DNA of 14,397 bases from SIG598 sp045605025 (lineage in GTDB: Bacteria > Bacillota > Clostridia > Oscillospirales > Acutalibacteraceae): positions 1-14,397 of the forward strand of contig JAZUPE010000049.1 in assembly GCA_045605025.1 (NCBI GenBank), written 5' to 3'. The notes under the pieces are model-generated. The model ran no database searches. It was not told the DNA's origin and saw only the letters and a list, made by a program, of their open reading frames with translations. The translations under genes and the position numbers were made by a program. This document shows positions 6,690-13,850 of this stretch, one piece after another; position 1 is the stretch's first letter, and the number at the start of each line of letters is the position of its first letter.

Positions 6690-7445
6690 TTAAGAACCGG
6701 AAACAGTGACAGGATTAGGCTCGTCCGCGCAGATGAATTCAACCTCCGGAAAACGCTTGCTGAGCATTTTGCACAGCGGTGCGACTACCACCGATTCGGT
6801 CTCATAGTGACCGGCAATTATCATTGTGAACCCTGCGTCACGGGCTTCAATGATCTCGTTGTGTTTGGCTTCGCCGGTTATCAGTGCGTCGGCGTGTCTG
6901 GCGATGGCGCTCCATTCGCTGCCGCCGGCACCGCCGATGAGGACAGCGCTGCTCACTGGTCTGCCGCCGTCAACGACGCGCACTCCGCTGCAGCACAGCC
7001 GCTGAGCCACGTAACTGCCCAGTTCAGCCGCGCTCATTTCGTGACTCAGATTACCGCATACACCCAGCTCCAGCCATGCGGGACGCTCGAAATTCTCAAA
7101 TCCAAGAGCCTGTGCAAGACAGGTGTTCACACCTCCCACGGCAATATCGAGGTTGGTGTGGGCAGAGATAACATCAACACCTCCGGAAATCAGCCGGTAT
7201 ATCGCGCAGTCTCCTGCGATGGCTTTGGCAGGCCGGAAGATAACGGGGTGGTGGGTGATAAGAAGCTGGCAGCGTTTCTCTGCCGCCTGTGCGGCAACAG
7301 GCTTGCTTGCGTCCAGCGCGATCATTACCCGCTGTACCTGCCGGCTTTCAGAGCCGACGAGCAGACCGGAGTTATCAAAGCCCAGCTGACTTTCAAATGG
7401 TGCAAGACTGTTGAGGTATTCGTAAATCATTCCGGTGGTGGTCAT
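6690..7445 (-). CDS. Nif3-like dinuclear metal-centre protein (DUF34 / YqfO-YbgI family)
   Basis: A 251-residue protein of the Nif3 family, which forms hexamers with a two-metal site; its cellular role is still debated. The metal ligands fit the known pattern: H65 and H66 in THHP, D100 in SAHTNLD, and H213 plus E217 in GHYETE. The segment ALITGEAKHNEI is also typical. The length fits the short form without the inserted PII-like domain. The start is supported by AGGAG (7454-7458), 8 bases before the ATG. It lies 42 bases downstream of the amidase gene on the same strand and is probably in its transcript. In many Bacillota the partner is the tRNA methyltransferase trmK; here that gene is not adjacent. 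Confidence 0.93.
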   Translation of the reverse strand: MTTTGMIYEYLNSLAPFESQLGFDNSGLLVGSESRQVQRVMIALDASKPVAAQAAEKRCQLLITHHPVIFRPAKAIAGDCAIYRLISGGVDVISAHTNLDIAVGGVNTCLAQALGFENFERPAWLELGVCGNLSHEMSAAELGSYVAQRLCCSGVRVVDGGRPVSSAVLIGGAGGSEWSAIARHADALITGEAKHNEIIEARDAGFTMIIAGHYETESVVVAPLCKMLSKRFPEVEFICADEPNPVTVSGS

Positions 7446-7487
7446 TGTGCATTCTCCTCAGTGTACGATTTCAGAATATTCTGCCGG

Positions 7488-10046
7488 TTAATTCTTTTTT
7501 TCGATGTCAAATGTATCCACCAGTGCGTTGGCGAGCGCCCGTCCGATGCCCTCGTGATTATCCATGATCCACTGAGCTGTCAGTTCGTTGTCGTGGAAGT
7601 CGGTTTCAACAAGAATGGAAACCATGCCCAGATTGTACGGGTCACGCACCTCGGCGTAACCGACTCCGCCGAAGGACTCCAGCGCGGAATACATCTGCTT
7701 GTCAAGGTTGCAAATTTTGGGCGCGATAGCGTTGAGCTCACTGACCACGGCCTCGCCCAGTTTCTTGCTTCGTCCGGAAGCGCCGCAGTAATAGCTGCTG
7801 GCTCCGTATCGAATGTCGCCGGAACCGGTGGCGTTGGAGTGAATGGCAAAGTAAATGTCCGCGCCAAGCTCCATTGCTTCAAAAGCGCGCTCGCGAAGAT
7901 CAAGATCAGGATTTGCGGTATATACCACGCAGTTGTATTCTTCGCTGAGGATACGGTGAGTAACTGCAGCCACAGCCTCCATCTGTTCCTTTTCGGTGGT
8001 GTTTCCGATGATATAGGGGTTCCCACCCTGACGGGAAGGGGATAGATAGATAACAATTGGTTCGTCTTTTGTATATTCCCGTGTGGCAAGAGTTTTATAG
8101 CTGTTTGTAATAGCAACATCCTCACGGGAGATCCAGCCGGTTGATCCGTCTTTCAGTTCCACGCGGAACCAGCGGGAACTATCGGAGCCGTTTTTTTCCC
8201 CGAACACACGCGCGGAAGTGCCCTTTCCAAGGTCTTGAATGAGTTCAAACTCCGGACCCGCGCCGGTACGCATTGAGGTAGTGTCCTTGTCCACCTTTAC
8301 CTTACGGGTAAGATAGACGTACGGATGACTGGCAAGAGCGTCCGAATAGTTGCCGAAAAACTTCAGATCACCCAGAGAGACAAATGCACGGACGATGTAC
8401 CGTTCGGCATACTGGGAAAGATCGGTAACGGTAAAACTTGTTTCGGAAGTGGTGGTGATGAGTTCGTATTCTCCCGTGCTGCAGCGCAGTCCGTAAAGTT
8501 CGTAACCTTCGGAGCGCGCGGAGGGCTGCCAGGAGATGGTGTATGTCCCGTCCTCTGCAGTGTATTGATCCGTGCCGCTTACCTTTGTCGGCAGGGTGAC
8601 AGCGGTGATCATGTCGGAAAACTCTCCGTAGCTGATGCCGCTTTCATGTCGCAGAAAGCCGCGCACACGGTAGCTGGAGAAATTGACCGATTCAAGTCCG
8701 GAGATCTCGTACTGACTGTTGCCGCACTGTCCGAGAAGGTCGGTCACATCTCCTGTCTGCGCGTCAGCCCGATAAAGCTCAAAACCGGTGACTTCGGATG
8801 ATATATTCCAGCTCAGCAGATAGCCGCTGTCGGTGGTATCGCCCTGAGTCAGATCACGCACAGGGAGCGGGCTGGTAGCGGAGGAAATGCGGTCGGACCA
8901 GCGTCCGTAGCACCGCTTTGTGCCGATGTCAACGTATGGACGCATACGGAACGAGTATGGCGTGGAAGCGTCAAGACCGTTGATGGTGATCTGTGCGCCG
9001 GCTGCGTTTCCGCAGTATTCATATCCCGACCAGCCGCCGAGATAGCGGTCTATCTCATAGCCGTCCGCTCCGGGCACAGGATCCCACACAAGAGTGATGG
9101 ACTTGCAGGTGGCTGTCTGATGACTGAGCGGCCCTGCGTTGCCGGAGCGGGTCTTTACGGTAAATTCTGTTGCTGTTTGCTCCGTGTAAACGCCGCTGCC
9201 GTTTTTGCAGAACGGGCGAATGATGTACCGTCCGCTGCTCTCCGATTCAAGGTCGGTCAGCAGCGCAAAACTCAGATAGGCAGTCTTGACTTGTACATAC
9301 TGCCCGGTGGCCTCGTCCATGCGCAGAATATTGTATCCCGCGACCTTTTCCACAGGTTCCCAGTCCAGCCATGCGCTGTTTTTGTAAGCTTCGGTCTGCT
9401 GTATGCCACCGACCTGCGGCAGGGAACCGTTGATCCGGAAATATTCACCGCCGCCGGTGGGGCGCAGCAGGAAAAGCACGATGGCAGCTATCAAACAGAC
9501 AACCAGAGTGCCGATGCCGTACATCAGGGCTTTTTTTACTGTGGGCCATATCCTGCGATCATATTCAAAGGCGTCCGCTTCCACAGACTGCTCAAAAGCG
9601 GAATGCTCGTATGCGTAGGGATCGGGCTGCAGGTCGTATCGGCTGTTTCTGCCGGCGTTTCTGCGCTTGTTGAAACGGCCGGAGATTTTTCCCTGAGCTG
9701 ATCCGTCTGCTCCTTTTTTGCGGAAACGGCCCTCCGGCTGATGGATCCGGCTGCCGTCATATCCCGGGTCGAATCTGCGCCGTACTGCTTCACTTCGTCC
9801 GCCGGTCATGGGGTTATGCTCTCCGACAGCGAGATCGGACGCATGATGCTTCATCGACGAGGAACGTTCGCCGTACTGCACATCTCCGTTTGAGCGGAAG
9901 CGGGATCGGCGGACAGGTTCCGCGGACGGTTTTCCTGAGGTAAAGACATCCTCGTTTATGTCATGGTTTCCGCGCTCGGGTGTCATGCGGTTCCCGTGAC
10001 CGAAAAACTCGTCAAACTGCTTGTCATTGTGCTTTTTAAATTCCAT
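7488..10046 (-). CDS. Membrane-anchored cell-wall amidase with four FnIII domains and an SH3 domain
   Basis: An 852-residue protein. Residues 1-165 are polar, basic and low in complexity, and probably lie in the cytoplasm. One membrane helix spans about 171-194. Outside follow four fibronectin-III-like repeats (about 209-298, 305-392, 395-484 and 488-575), each with a W/Y-rich core and a GYE/GYN or GFE strand. A bacterial SH3 domain (576-646, with MRTGAGPEF and GWI) and an N-acetylmuramoyl-L-alanine amidase domain of the Amidase_3 type (660-848) complete it. In the amidase, E685 (NTTEK), H736 (AIHSN) and E814 (LVETDFHDN) match two zinc ligands and the catalytic glutamate. The usual first histidine (AGHGG) is replaced by LSPSRQGGN. 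The AAGGAGA site (10052-10058) fixes the start. It is probably a wall-remodelling enzyme, or a wall binder if inactive. Confidence 0.87.
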   Translation of the reverse strand: MEFKKHNDKQFDEFFGHGNRMTPERGNHDINEDVFTSGKPSAEPVRRSRFRSNGDVQYGERSSSMKHHASDLAVGEHNPMTGGRSEAVRRRFDPGYDGSRIHQPEGRFRKKGADGSAQGKISGRFNKRRNAGRNSRYDLQPDPYAYEHSAFEQSVEADAFEYDRRIWPTVKKALMYGIGTLVVCLIAAIVLFLLRPTGGGEYFRINGSLPQVGGIQQTEAYKNSAWLDWEPVEKVAGYNILRMDEATGQYVQVKTAYLSFALLTDLESESSGRYIIRPFCKNGSGVYTEQTATEFTVKTRSGNAGPLSHQTATCKSITLVWDPVPGADGYEIDRYLGGWSGYEYCGNAAGAQITINGLDASTPYSFRMRPYVDIGTKRCYGRWSDRISSATSPLPVRDLTQGDTTDSGYLLSWNISSEVTGFELYRADAQTGDVTDLLGQCGNSQYEISGLESVNFSSYRVRGFLRHESGISYGEFSDMITAVTLPTKVSGTDQYTAEDGTYTISWQPSARSEGYELYGLRCSTGEYELITTTSETSFTVTDLSQYAERYIVRAFVSLGDLKFFGNYSDALASHPYVYLTRKVKVDKDTTSMRTGAGPEFELIQDLGKGTSARVFGEKNGSDSSRWFRVELKDGSTGWISREDVAITNSYKTLATREYTKDEPIVIYLSPSRQGGNPYIIGNTTEKEQMEAVAAVTHRILSEEYNCVVYTANPDLDLRERAFEAMELGADIYFAIHSNATGSGDIRYGASSYYCGASGRSKKLGEAVVSELNAIAPKICNLDKQMYSALESFGGVGYAEVRDPYNLGMVSILVETDFHDNELTAQWIMDNHEGIGRALANALVDTFDIEKKN

Positions 10047-10109
10047 AGATGTCTCCTTGAAACGTCGTCGGATCTCGGAGGATCAGACGCGAAAGACGTG
10101 TGAATACTG

Positions 10110-10138
10110 TTGGATTTTCCATGCGGACATGATATAAT
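10110..10138 (+). promoter_or_regulatory. Putative plus-strand promoter facing the PHP gene
   Basis: TTGGAT (10110-10115) and a perfect TATAAT (10133-10138) are 17 bases apart, in the gap between the PHP and amidase genes. Transcription from here would run antisense through the PHP phosphatase gene. The gap is not notably AT-rich overall. No plus-strand gene follows it. Confidence 0.4.
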
Positions 10139-10167
10139 CATTCTGTCGCTGTATTATTGATACAGTC

Positions 10168-10983
10168 TCATCCGAGCCGGTATGACACCGGCTGGCGATT
10201 GCGGAAATATACCGCTTCGGTGAATCCTGCGGCAAGAGCCTGGCGAGCACCCTCTGCCAGTCCTGCACCGGGATTGGCCGGTTTGTGAGTATCGCTGCCA
10301 AGTGTGATGTACTTTCCACCCAGTTCGCGGAATTTTCGAACCAGACGTGTGTCGGGGAGCATGAAACCATTTTCCCGGCGCGCACCGGAAGTATTGATCT
10401 CCAGAGCCTTGCCGCGCTGCGCAAGTGCGGAGAGTATACGGGTGTATTTATCTTCGTAACGGGTCATGTCCATCTGCACACGATCACGTCCGTATATGTA
10501 TCTCAGAGGATAGGTGAGGTGCGCGAGTACGTCGAAATCACATTCCTCCGCCATTAGCAGCACTTCGTCGAGATATTGATCATACACGCTTTCCGGATTG
10601 CTTGAGCCGTCAGTATATTTAAGATAGTAGAAATCCCTGCCGTCCCGCAGGTAATGTATCGAACCAAGTACTATATCGTAATCGGCACTCTCAAGAACGC
10701 GCTTTGCGGTTTCAGGATGATATGCAGGCTGCCCAAGTTCCACTCCGCACAGTACATTGAAGCCCTTCTCGCGGGCACGGATTGCGTCCAGAGCGGATTT
10801 TTGCAGACGGCGATAACTCCAGAGCTTCTGTTTGCCCTGTACATTAATCTCGCAATGATCGGTTATGGCTATGCCGCCAAGCCCTTGCTCTGCAGCGGTG
10901 CGGGCCAGCCACATAACCGAAGGGACTCCGTCAAAGGAGCGGCAGCTGTGGTTGTGACAGTCAACAATTCGAACCATATCCAT
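10168..10983 (-). CDS. PHP-domain phosphatase, histidinol-phosphatase (HisJ/HisK) type
   Basis: A metal-dependent PHP-fold phosphoesterase of about 271 residues. Numbering from the GTG three bases upstream, the metal ligands follow the family order: H11 and H13 (DCHNHS), D43/H44 (ITDH), E83 (GVEL), H111 (GSIHY), H156 (AHLTY), D232 and H234 (GSDTH). This is the HisJ/HisK pattern, which dephosphorylates histidinol phosphate in histidine synthesis. No other his gene is nearby, so a different small phosphate ester remains possible. GGAGG (10993-10997) suits both the ATG at 10983 (9 bases) and a GTG at 10986 (6 bases); I prefer the ATG. A promoter lies directly upstream, and the amidase gene follows after 121 bases. 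Confidence 0.87.
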   Translation of the reverse strand: MDMVRIVDCHNHSCRSFDGVPSVMWLARTAAEQGLGGIAITDHCEINVQGKQKLWSYRRLQKSALDAIRAREKGFNVLCGVELGQPAYHPETAKRVLESADYDIVLGSIHYLRDGRDFYYLKYTDGSSNPESVYDQYLDEVLLMAEECDFDVLAHLTYPLRYIYGRDRVQMDMTRYEDKYTRILSALAQRGKALEINTSGARRENGFMLPDTRLVRKFRELGGKYITLGSDTHKPANPGAGLAEGARQALAAGFTEAVYFRNRQPVSYRLG

Positions 10984-11043
10984 CACGTGTTACCTCCGTG
11001 TGTTCCACGATTGCTTAACCTGAAAAATAAAATATTACATTAT

Positions 11044-11072
11044 ATTATAGCATATTCGCATCCGACGCACAA
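11044..11072 (-). promoter_or_regulatory. Promoter of the PHP gene row
   Basis: On the minus strand TTGTGC (11067-11072) and a perfect TATAAT (11044-11049) are 17 bases apart and about 60 bases before the PHP start. The same AT-rich stretch must hold the plus-strand promoter for the divergent operon; the best plus candidate, TTGCTT (11011-11016) with TATTAC (11033-11038), is weak. The two promoters would overlap and compete. Confidence 0.6.
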
Positions 11073-11109
11073 CCTGCGCCAGTGCGAAAAACAGGAGGAT
11101 TTGTTTGTT

Positions 11110-11616
11110 ATGAGCGATAAAAACAGTATCTTCAGCTTCAACAGCGATGACGTTCGCTCCGGAGAAGTGGAGTGTCCGGTCGACGCTTCGGCAAAAAAAT
11201 TGAGAAAAAGCTCAGCGGGCAGGTGGATATACATTCTTGTAGTGACGGTTGTGTCCATAATACTTGCCGTTGTACTTATCGTAAATGTTGTCGATCGCGT
11301 CAATGAAGGTCTGATCATGGAGCTGCAGACCGGAGACATAATTCCCTCTGCCCATGAAGACGGGCAATACAGCGGCAGCTATTCCTCTGCCGGAAAGGGA
11401 GCCGCTGTTACCGTGGATATCACGGCGGGATACATCATAAGCATCTCTCTGGACGGCTTTGCGGATATCGACACTGACCGTGCGCAGCCTGTTTTCGACG
11501 CTGTCATTGCTGCCCAGTCGCTGGAAACAGGTGACGAAGAAATCGGCTCGGAACCCTCCGACAAGATACTTCTGCTCGCCATAGAAAATGCTCTGAACGG
11601 AGGCGGCGTACAGTGA
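11110..11616 (+). CDS. Membrane-anchored FMN-bind-like protein lacking the flavin-attachment threonine
   Basis: A 168-residue protein. Residues 1-36 are polar; a single membrane helix spans about 39-61; residues 84-162 resemble the FMN_bind domain of RnfG/NqrC proteins (DGQYSGSY, a VTVDI strand, AVIAAQS, and the end helix LLLAIENAL). The usual SGATxTS motif, whose second T (xTS) carries covalent FMN and whose first T is conserved, is replaced by IGSEPSD, so covalent flavinylation is unlikely. I chose the ATG at 11110: AGGAGG (11093-11098) precedes it by 11 bases, and an in-frame TTG at 11101 is too close. Its stop overlaps the start of the radical SAM gene by 4 bases (GTGA), which implies coupled translation. 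The domain call is by pattern only; function unknown. Confidence 0.72.
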   Translation: MSDKNSIFSFNSDDVRSGEVECPVDASAKKLRKSSAGRWIYILVVTVVSIILAVVLIVNVVDRVNEGLIMELQTGDIIPSAHEDGQYSGSYSSAGKGAAVTVDITAGYIISISLDGFADIDTDRAQPVFDAVIAAQSLETGDEEIGSEPSDKILLLAIENALNGGGVQ

Positions 11617-12479
11617 ACGGGTGCAGCCTGTGTCCACGCAGATGCGGTGCAGATCGAAGCAGCGGGGCTTCAGGATTCTGCGGCGCCGCTGATACCATGC
11701 GCATTGCCCGGGCGGCTCCGCATATGTGGGAGGAACCGCCCATAAGCGGCTCAAAGGGTTCGGGTACCATATTTTTCTGCGGCTGTTCCCTTGGCTGCGT
11801 GTTCTGCCAGAATCACGACATCTCGCGCGGCGGACCGGTGGGCAGAGAAGTTACTTCGCGGGAACTGGCTCAGATAATGTCAGAACTCGAGGCGCAGGGC
11901 GTACATAACATCAACTTTGTCACCGGCACACATTTCATCCCGCAGATTATTGCCGCCCTTGAGATTTACCGCCCGTCTGTACCAATCGTGTGGAACACCG
12001 GCGGATATGAAACGGAGGATGCGGTTGATATGCTTGCGCCGTGGGTGGATATCTGGCTGCCCGATTACAAATATGCCCTCAGTGAGCCAGCGGAAAAATA
12101 CAGTGCCGCGCCCGATTATCCCGTGACAGCTATGAAGGCGCTCCGGCTTATGCGCTCACGCCAGCCGGAGAACATATACGACAGAGAGGGCATGCTGAGA
12201 AAAGGCGTGATTGTCCGCCATCTGGTGCTGCCCCTCAATGTCCGCAACTCAATTGCTGTGCTTGAGCGGATAGCTGAGGAACTGCCCGGGGTGCCTGTGA
12301 GCCTGATGAGCCAGTACACTCCGGTGGTCAGCGATCCGCGCTATCCCGAACTGAATCGAAGGATAACAGCACGCGAGTATGACAAAGTGTGCGCGCGCAT
12401 GGCGGAGCTGGATCTGGAGGGGTTCATACAGGAGAGAGAATCCTCCACAGGCGAATTCATTCCCCGATGGGAACTGTAA
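11613..12479 (+). CDS. Radical SAM protein, PflX-type (COG1313, PFL-activase-like)
   Basis: A 288-residue protein starting with GTG, with GGAGG (11599-11603) 9 bases upstream inside the previous gene. The radical SAM cluster motif is C58-SLG-C62-VF-C65-QN. An additional N-terminal cysteine set (C4, C7, C11, C23) with the sequence CPRRCG is the mark of the PflX group, which resembles pyruvate formate-lyase activating enzymes but whose target is unknown. The set may hold another metal or cluster. Downstream, NTGGYE (129-134) and the DIWLPDYKY region are typical of the group. It forms an operon with the FMN-bind-like gene; the pairing suggests a shared redox role, but this is inference. No clear terminator follows before the ribosomal promoter. 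Confidence 0.9.
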   Translation: MNGCSLCPRRCGADRSSGASGFCGAADTMRIARAAPHMWEEPPISGSKGSGTIFFCGCSLGCVFCQNHDISRGGPVGREVTSRELAQIMSELEAQGVHNINFVTGTHFIPQIIAALEIYRPSVPIVWNTGGYETEDAVDMLAPWVDIWLPDYKYALSEPAEKYSAAPDYPVTAMKALRLMRSRQPENIYDREGMLRKGVIVRHLVLPLNVRNSIAVLERIAEELPGVPVSLMSQYTPVVSDPRYPELNRRITAREYDKVCARMAELDLEGFIQERESSTGEFIPRWEL

Positions 12480-12504
12480 GACCTGCAAGTCGTGATTTGC
12501 GTTC

Positions 12505-12554
12505 AGAGCATGAGAGAGTATGGTAGAGCATGAGAGAGCATAAGAGAGATATCA
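12505..12554. repeat. Ladder of 10-base repeats upstream of the rplM promoter
   Basis: Five consecutive decamers start at 12505: AGAGCATGAG, AGAGTATGGT, AGAGCATGAG, AGAGCATAAG and the partial AGAGATATCA. The period equals about one helical turn. The array ends 32 bases upstream of the -35 box of the ribosomal operon and follows the radical SAM gene by 25 bases. Confidence 0.6.
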
Positions 12555-12586
12555 CTGATTTTTCTGCAGTCAGAGCGATTTTGTGC

Positions 12587-12615
12587 TTGACTTTGCCTGT
12601 AAGGTTTGATATCAT
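12587..12615 (+). promoter_or_regulatory. Promoter of the rplM-rpsI operon
   Basis: TTGACT (12587-12592) and TATCAT (12610-12615) are separated by 17 bases, 45 bases before the rplM start. The near-consensus boxes suit a strongly expressed ribosomal operon. Confidence 0.8.
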
Positions 12616-12660
12616 GTGCCTTGCTACTGAAAAGATCAATACTTATGGAGGAAAAAAGCA

Positions 12661-13086
12661 ATGAGCACTTATATGCCCAAATCCGAAGCTATCGAGCGCA
12701 GCTGGTATGTTCTCGATGCTGCCGGTAAGCCCCTCGGCCGCGTTGCCGCTCAGGCTGCCGTTCTGCTCCGTGGTAAGCACAAGCCCATCTTCGTTCCCCA
12801 CGTTGACTGCGGCGACCACGTTATCATCATCAACTGCAGCCAGGCCGTTCTGACCGGCCGCAAGCTGGAGAAGAAAATCTACTATCGTCATTCCGGTTAC
12901 ATCGGTCACCTCAAGGCTGTCAAGGCCGGTTCTCTGATGAAGTCCCGTCCCGAGCGCGCCATGATGATGGCTGTTCAGGGAATGCTTCCCCACACCAGCC
13001 AGGGCCGCAAGGCTCTGACCCGCCTGCGTGTCTACGCCGGTGAGAACCACAAGCACGAGGCTCAGAAGCCCGTAGCCTGGAACTGA
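12661..13086 (+). CDS. rplM: 50S ribosomal protein L13
   Basis: A 141-residue protein, normal for L13 (about 142-148). The N-terminal region has the WYVLDAAGKPLGR segment, then AAVLLRGKHKP, GDHVIIINC and the basic KIYYRHSGYIG motif. The C-terminus, with RALTRL-type and GENHKHEAQKP sequences, is typical. L13 binds 23S rRNA early in 50S assembly. GGAGG lies 8 bases before the ATG. The codons are strongly biased to C-ending forms (GCC, ATC, AAG), unlike the neighbouring genes, as expected for high expression. rpsI follows after 18 bases, with GGAGGG as its own site, so the two form the usual operon. Confidence 0.98.
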   Translation: MSTYMPKSEAIERSWYVLDAAGKPLGRVAAQAAVLLRGKHKPIFVPHVDCGDHVIIINCSQAVLTGRKLEKKIYYRHSGYIGHLKAVKAGSLMKSRPERAMMMAVQGMLPHTSQGRKALTRLRVYAGENHKHEAQKPVAWN

Positions 13087-13104
13087 TAAGGAGGGACTTT
13101 TACA

Positions 13105-13506
13105 ATGTACGAGAAAGGCACATATTACTACGGCACCGGCCGCAGAAAGTCCTCTGTTGCCCGCGTCCGTCTTTATCCCGGTACCGGTCGTGTAACCATC
13201 AACAACCGCACCATGGACGATTATTTCGGACTTGAGACTCTCAAGCTGATCGTCCGTCAGCCTCTGGAGCTCACCAAGACCGGCGAGCAGTTTGACATCG
13301 TCTGCCGTGTTACCGGCGGCGGCGTCACCGGCCAGGCTGGTGCTATCCGTCACGGCATCTCCCGTGCCCTCCTGCAGTTCGATTCTGAGAAGTATCGTTC
13401 CGCTCTCAAGAAGGCCGGCTTCCTGACCCGTGACCCCAGAATGAAGGAGAGAAAGAAGTACGGTCTCAAGGCCGCTCGTCGTGCTCCCCAGTTCTCCAAG
13501 AGATAA
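13105..13506 (+). CDS. rpsI: 30S ribosomal protein S9
   Basis: A 133-residue protein of normal length (about 130). It shows YYGTGRRKSSVARVRL at the start, the INNRTMDDYF and GGGVTGQAGAIRHGISRAL segments, and the conserved basic tail that ends in FSKR and reaches into the P site of the small subunit, where it contacts tRNA. The codon bias matches that of rplM. The gene is intact up to its stop, but its last codons and stop lie within a 12-base sequence that recurs at 13712, as would be left by an element integrating at the 3' end of rpsI. Confidence 0.98.
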   Translation: MYEKGTYYYGTGRRKSSVARVRLYPGTGRVTINNRTMDDYFGLETLKLIVRQPLELTKTGEQFDIVCRVTGGGVTGQAGAIRHGISRALLQFDSEKYRSALKKAGFLTRDPRMKERKKYGLKAARRAPQFSKR

Positions 13507-13723
13507 TTACATTATCGTTTACCAGAGCCCACAGCCGCATGGCTGTGGGCTTTTTGTTTGCGGACAAGTGTAAGATAATAGGGTTTTGGTCTTTATTTGG
13601 TCTTTATTCTTCCTGAAATTGACTTCCAAAACGATTACTTGCCAAAGAACACTAAAGAATACATGAGATAAACATAGGCTTTCAGCAAGAAAATGTGCTC
13701 CTCATCTCCGGCAAGAGATAATT
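13497..13723. repeat. Duplicated rpsI 3' end, possible attachment sites
   Basis: CAAGAGATAATT occurs at 13497-13508, across the last codons and stop of rpsI, and again at 13712-13723. The second copy lies 128 bases beyond the end of the integrase remnant. Repeats of a gene's 3' end next to an integrase are the usual trace of site-specific integration. Twelve bases is short, and chance cannot be excluded. Confidence 0.4.
13526..13556 (+). terminator. Rho-independent terminator of rplM-rpsI
   Basis: AGCCCACAGCC (13526-13536) pairs perfectly with GGCTGTGGGCT (13541-13551). The loop is GCAT and a T tract follows, 20 bases after the rpsI stop. Confidence 0.95.
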
Positions 13724-13798
13724 TCTACGCTTGTTTTTTTTGCGTTGTTGTGCGGGAAATTTGCAACGAATCTCAATTTTGGTCTTTATTTGGTCTTT
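13584..13798. repeat. 22-base direct repeat, each copy a tandem of TTTGGTCTTT
   Basis: A 22-base sequence at 13584-13605 recurs identically at 13777-13798. Each copy holds TTTGGTCTTT twice with an A between. They lie between rpsI and the integrase remnant, where arm-type binding sites of a tyrosine integrase would be expected. The rest of 13557-13850 contains no gene I can support. Confidence 0.6.
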
Positions 13799-13815
13799 GA
13801 TTGAAGGACTTTGCA

Positions 13816-13848
13816 AATCCTCTCCGAATGTCCGTTCGGGGAGGATTT
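13816..13848. terminator. Hairpin terminator at the integrase end
   Basis: A 13-pair stem (13816-13828 with 13835-13847, one G-T pair) closes on TGTCCG. On the minus strand it starts 4 bases after the integrase stop. T-rich flanks are modest on both sides, so it may act in either direction. Confidence 0.6.
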
Positions 13849-13850
13849 TG

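Noticed and set aside
6053..6742. A 229-codon minus-strand frame opposite the GH32 gene
   Set aside because: The plus-strand frame has all GH32 catalytic motifs; the antisense frame crosses the terminator and has no family features.
6627..8045. A 472-codon plus-strand open frame
   Set aside because: It is antisense to the Nif3 and amidase genes, which have clear motifs and ribosome binding sites; the frame shows no recognisable family.
10149..10165. CTGTAT/ATACAG hairpin as a terminator after the PHP gene
   Set aside because: The stem is only 6 AT-rich pairs and no T tract follows on the minus strand.
12481..12500. Terminator after the radical SAM gene
   Set aside because: The possible GCAA/TTGC pairing is too short and no T run follows.
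12643..13353. A 236-codon minus-strand open frame
   Set aside because: It is a mirror of rplM and rpsI, kept open by their C-ending codon bias.
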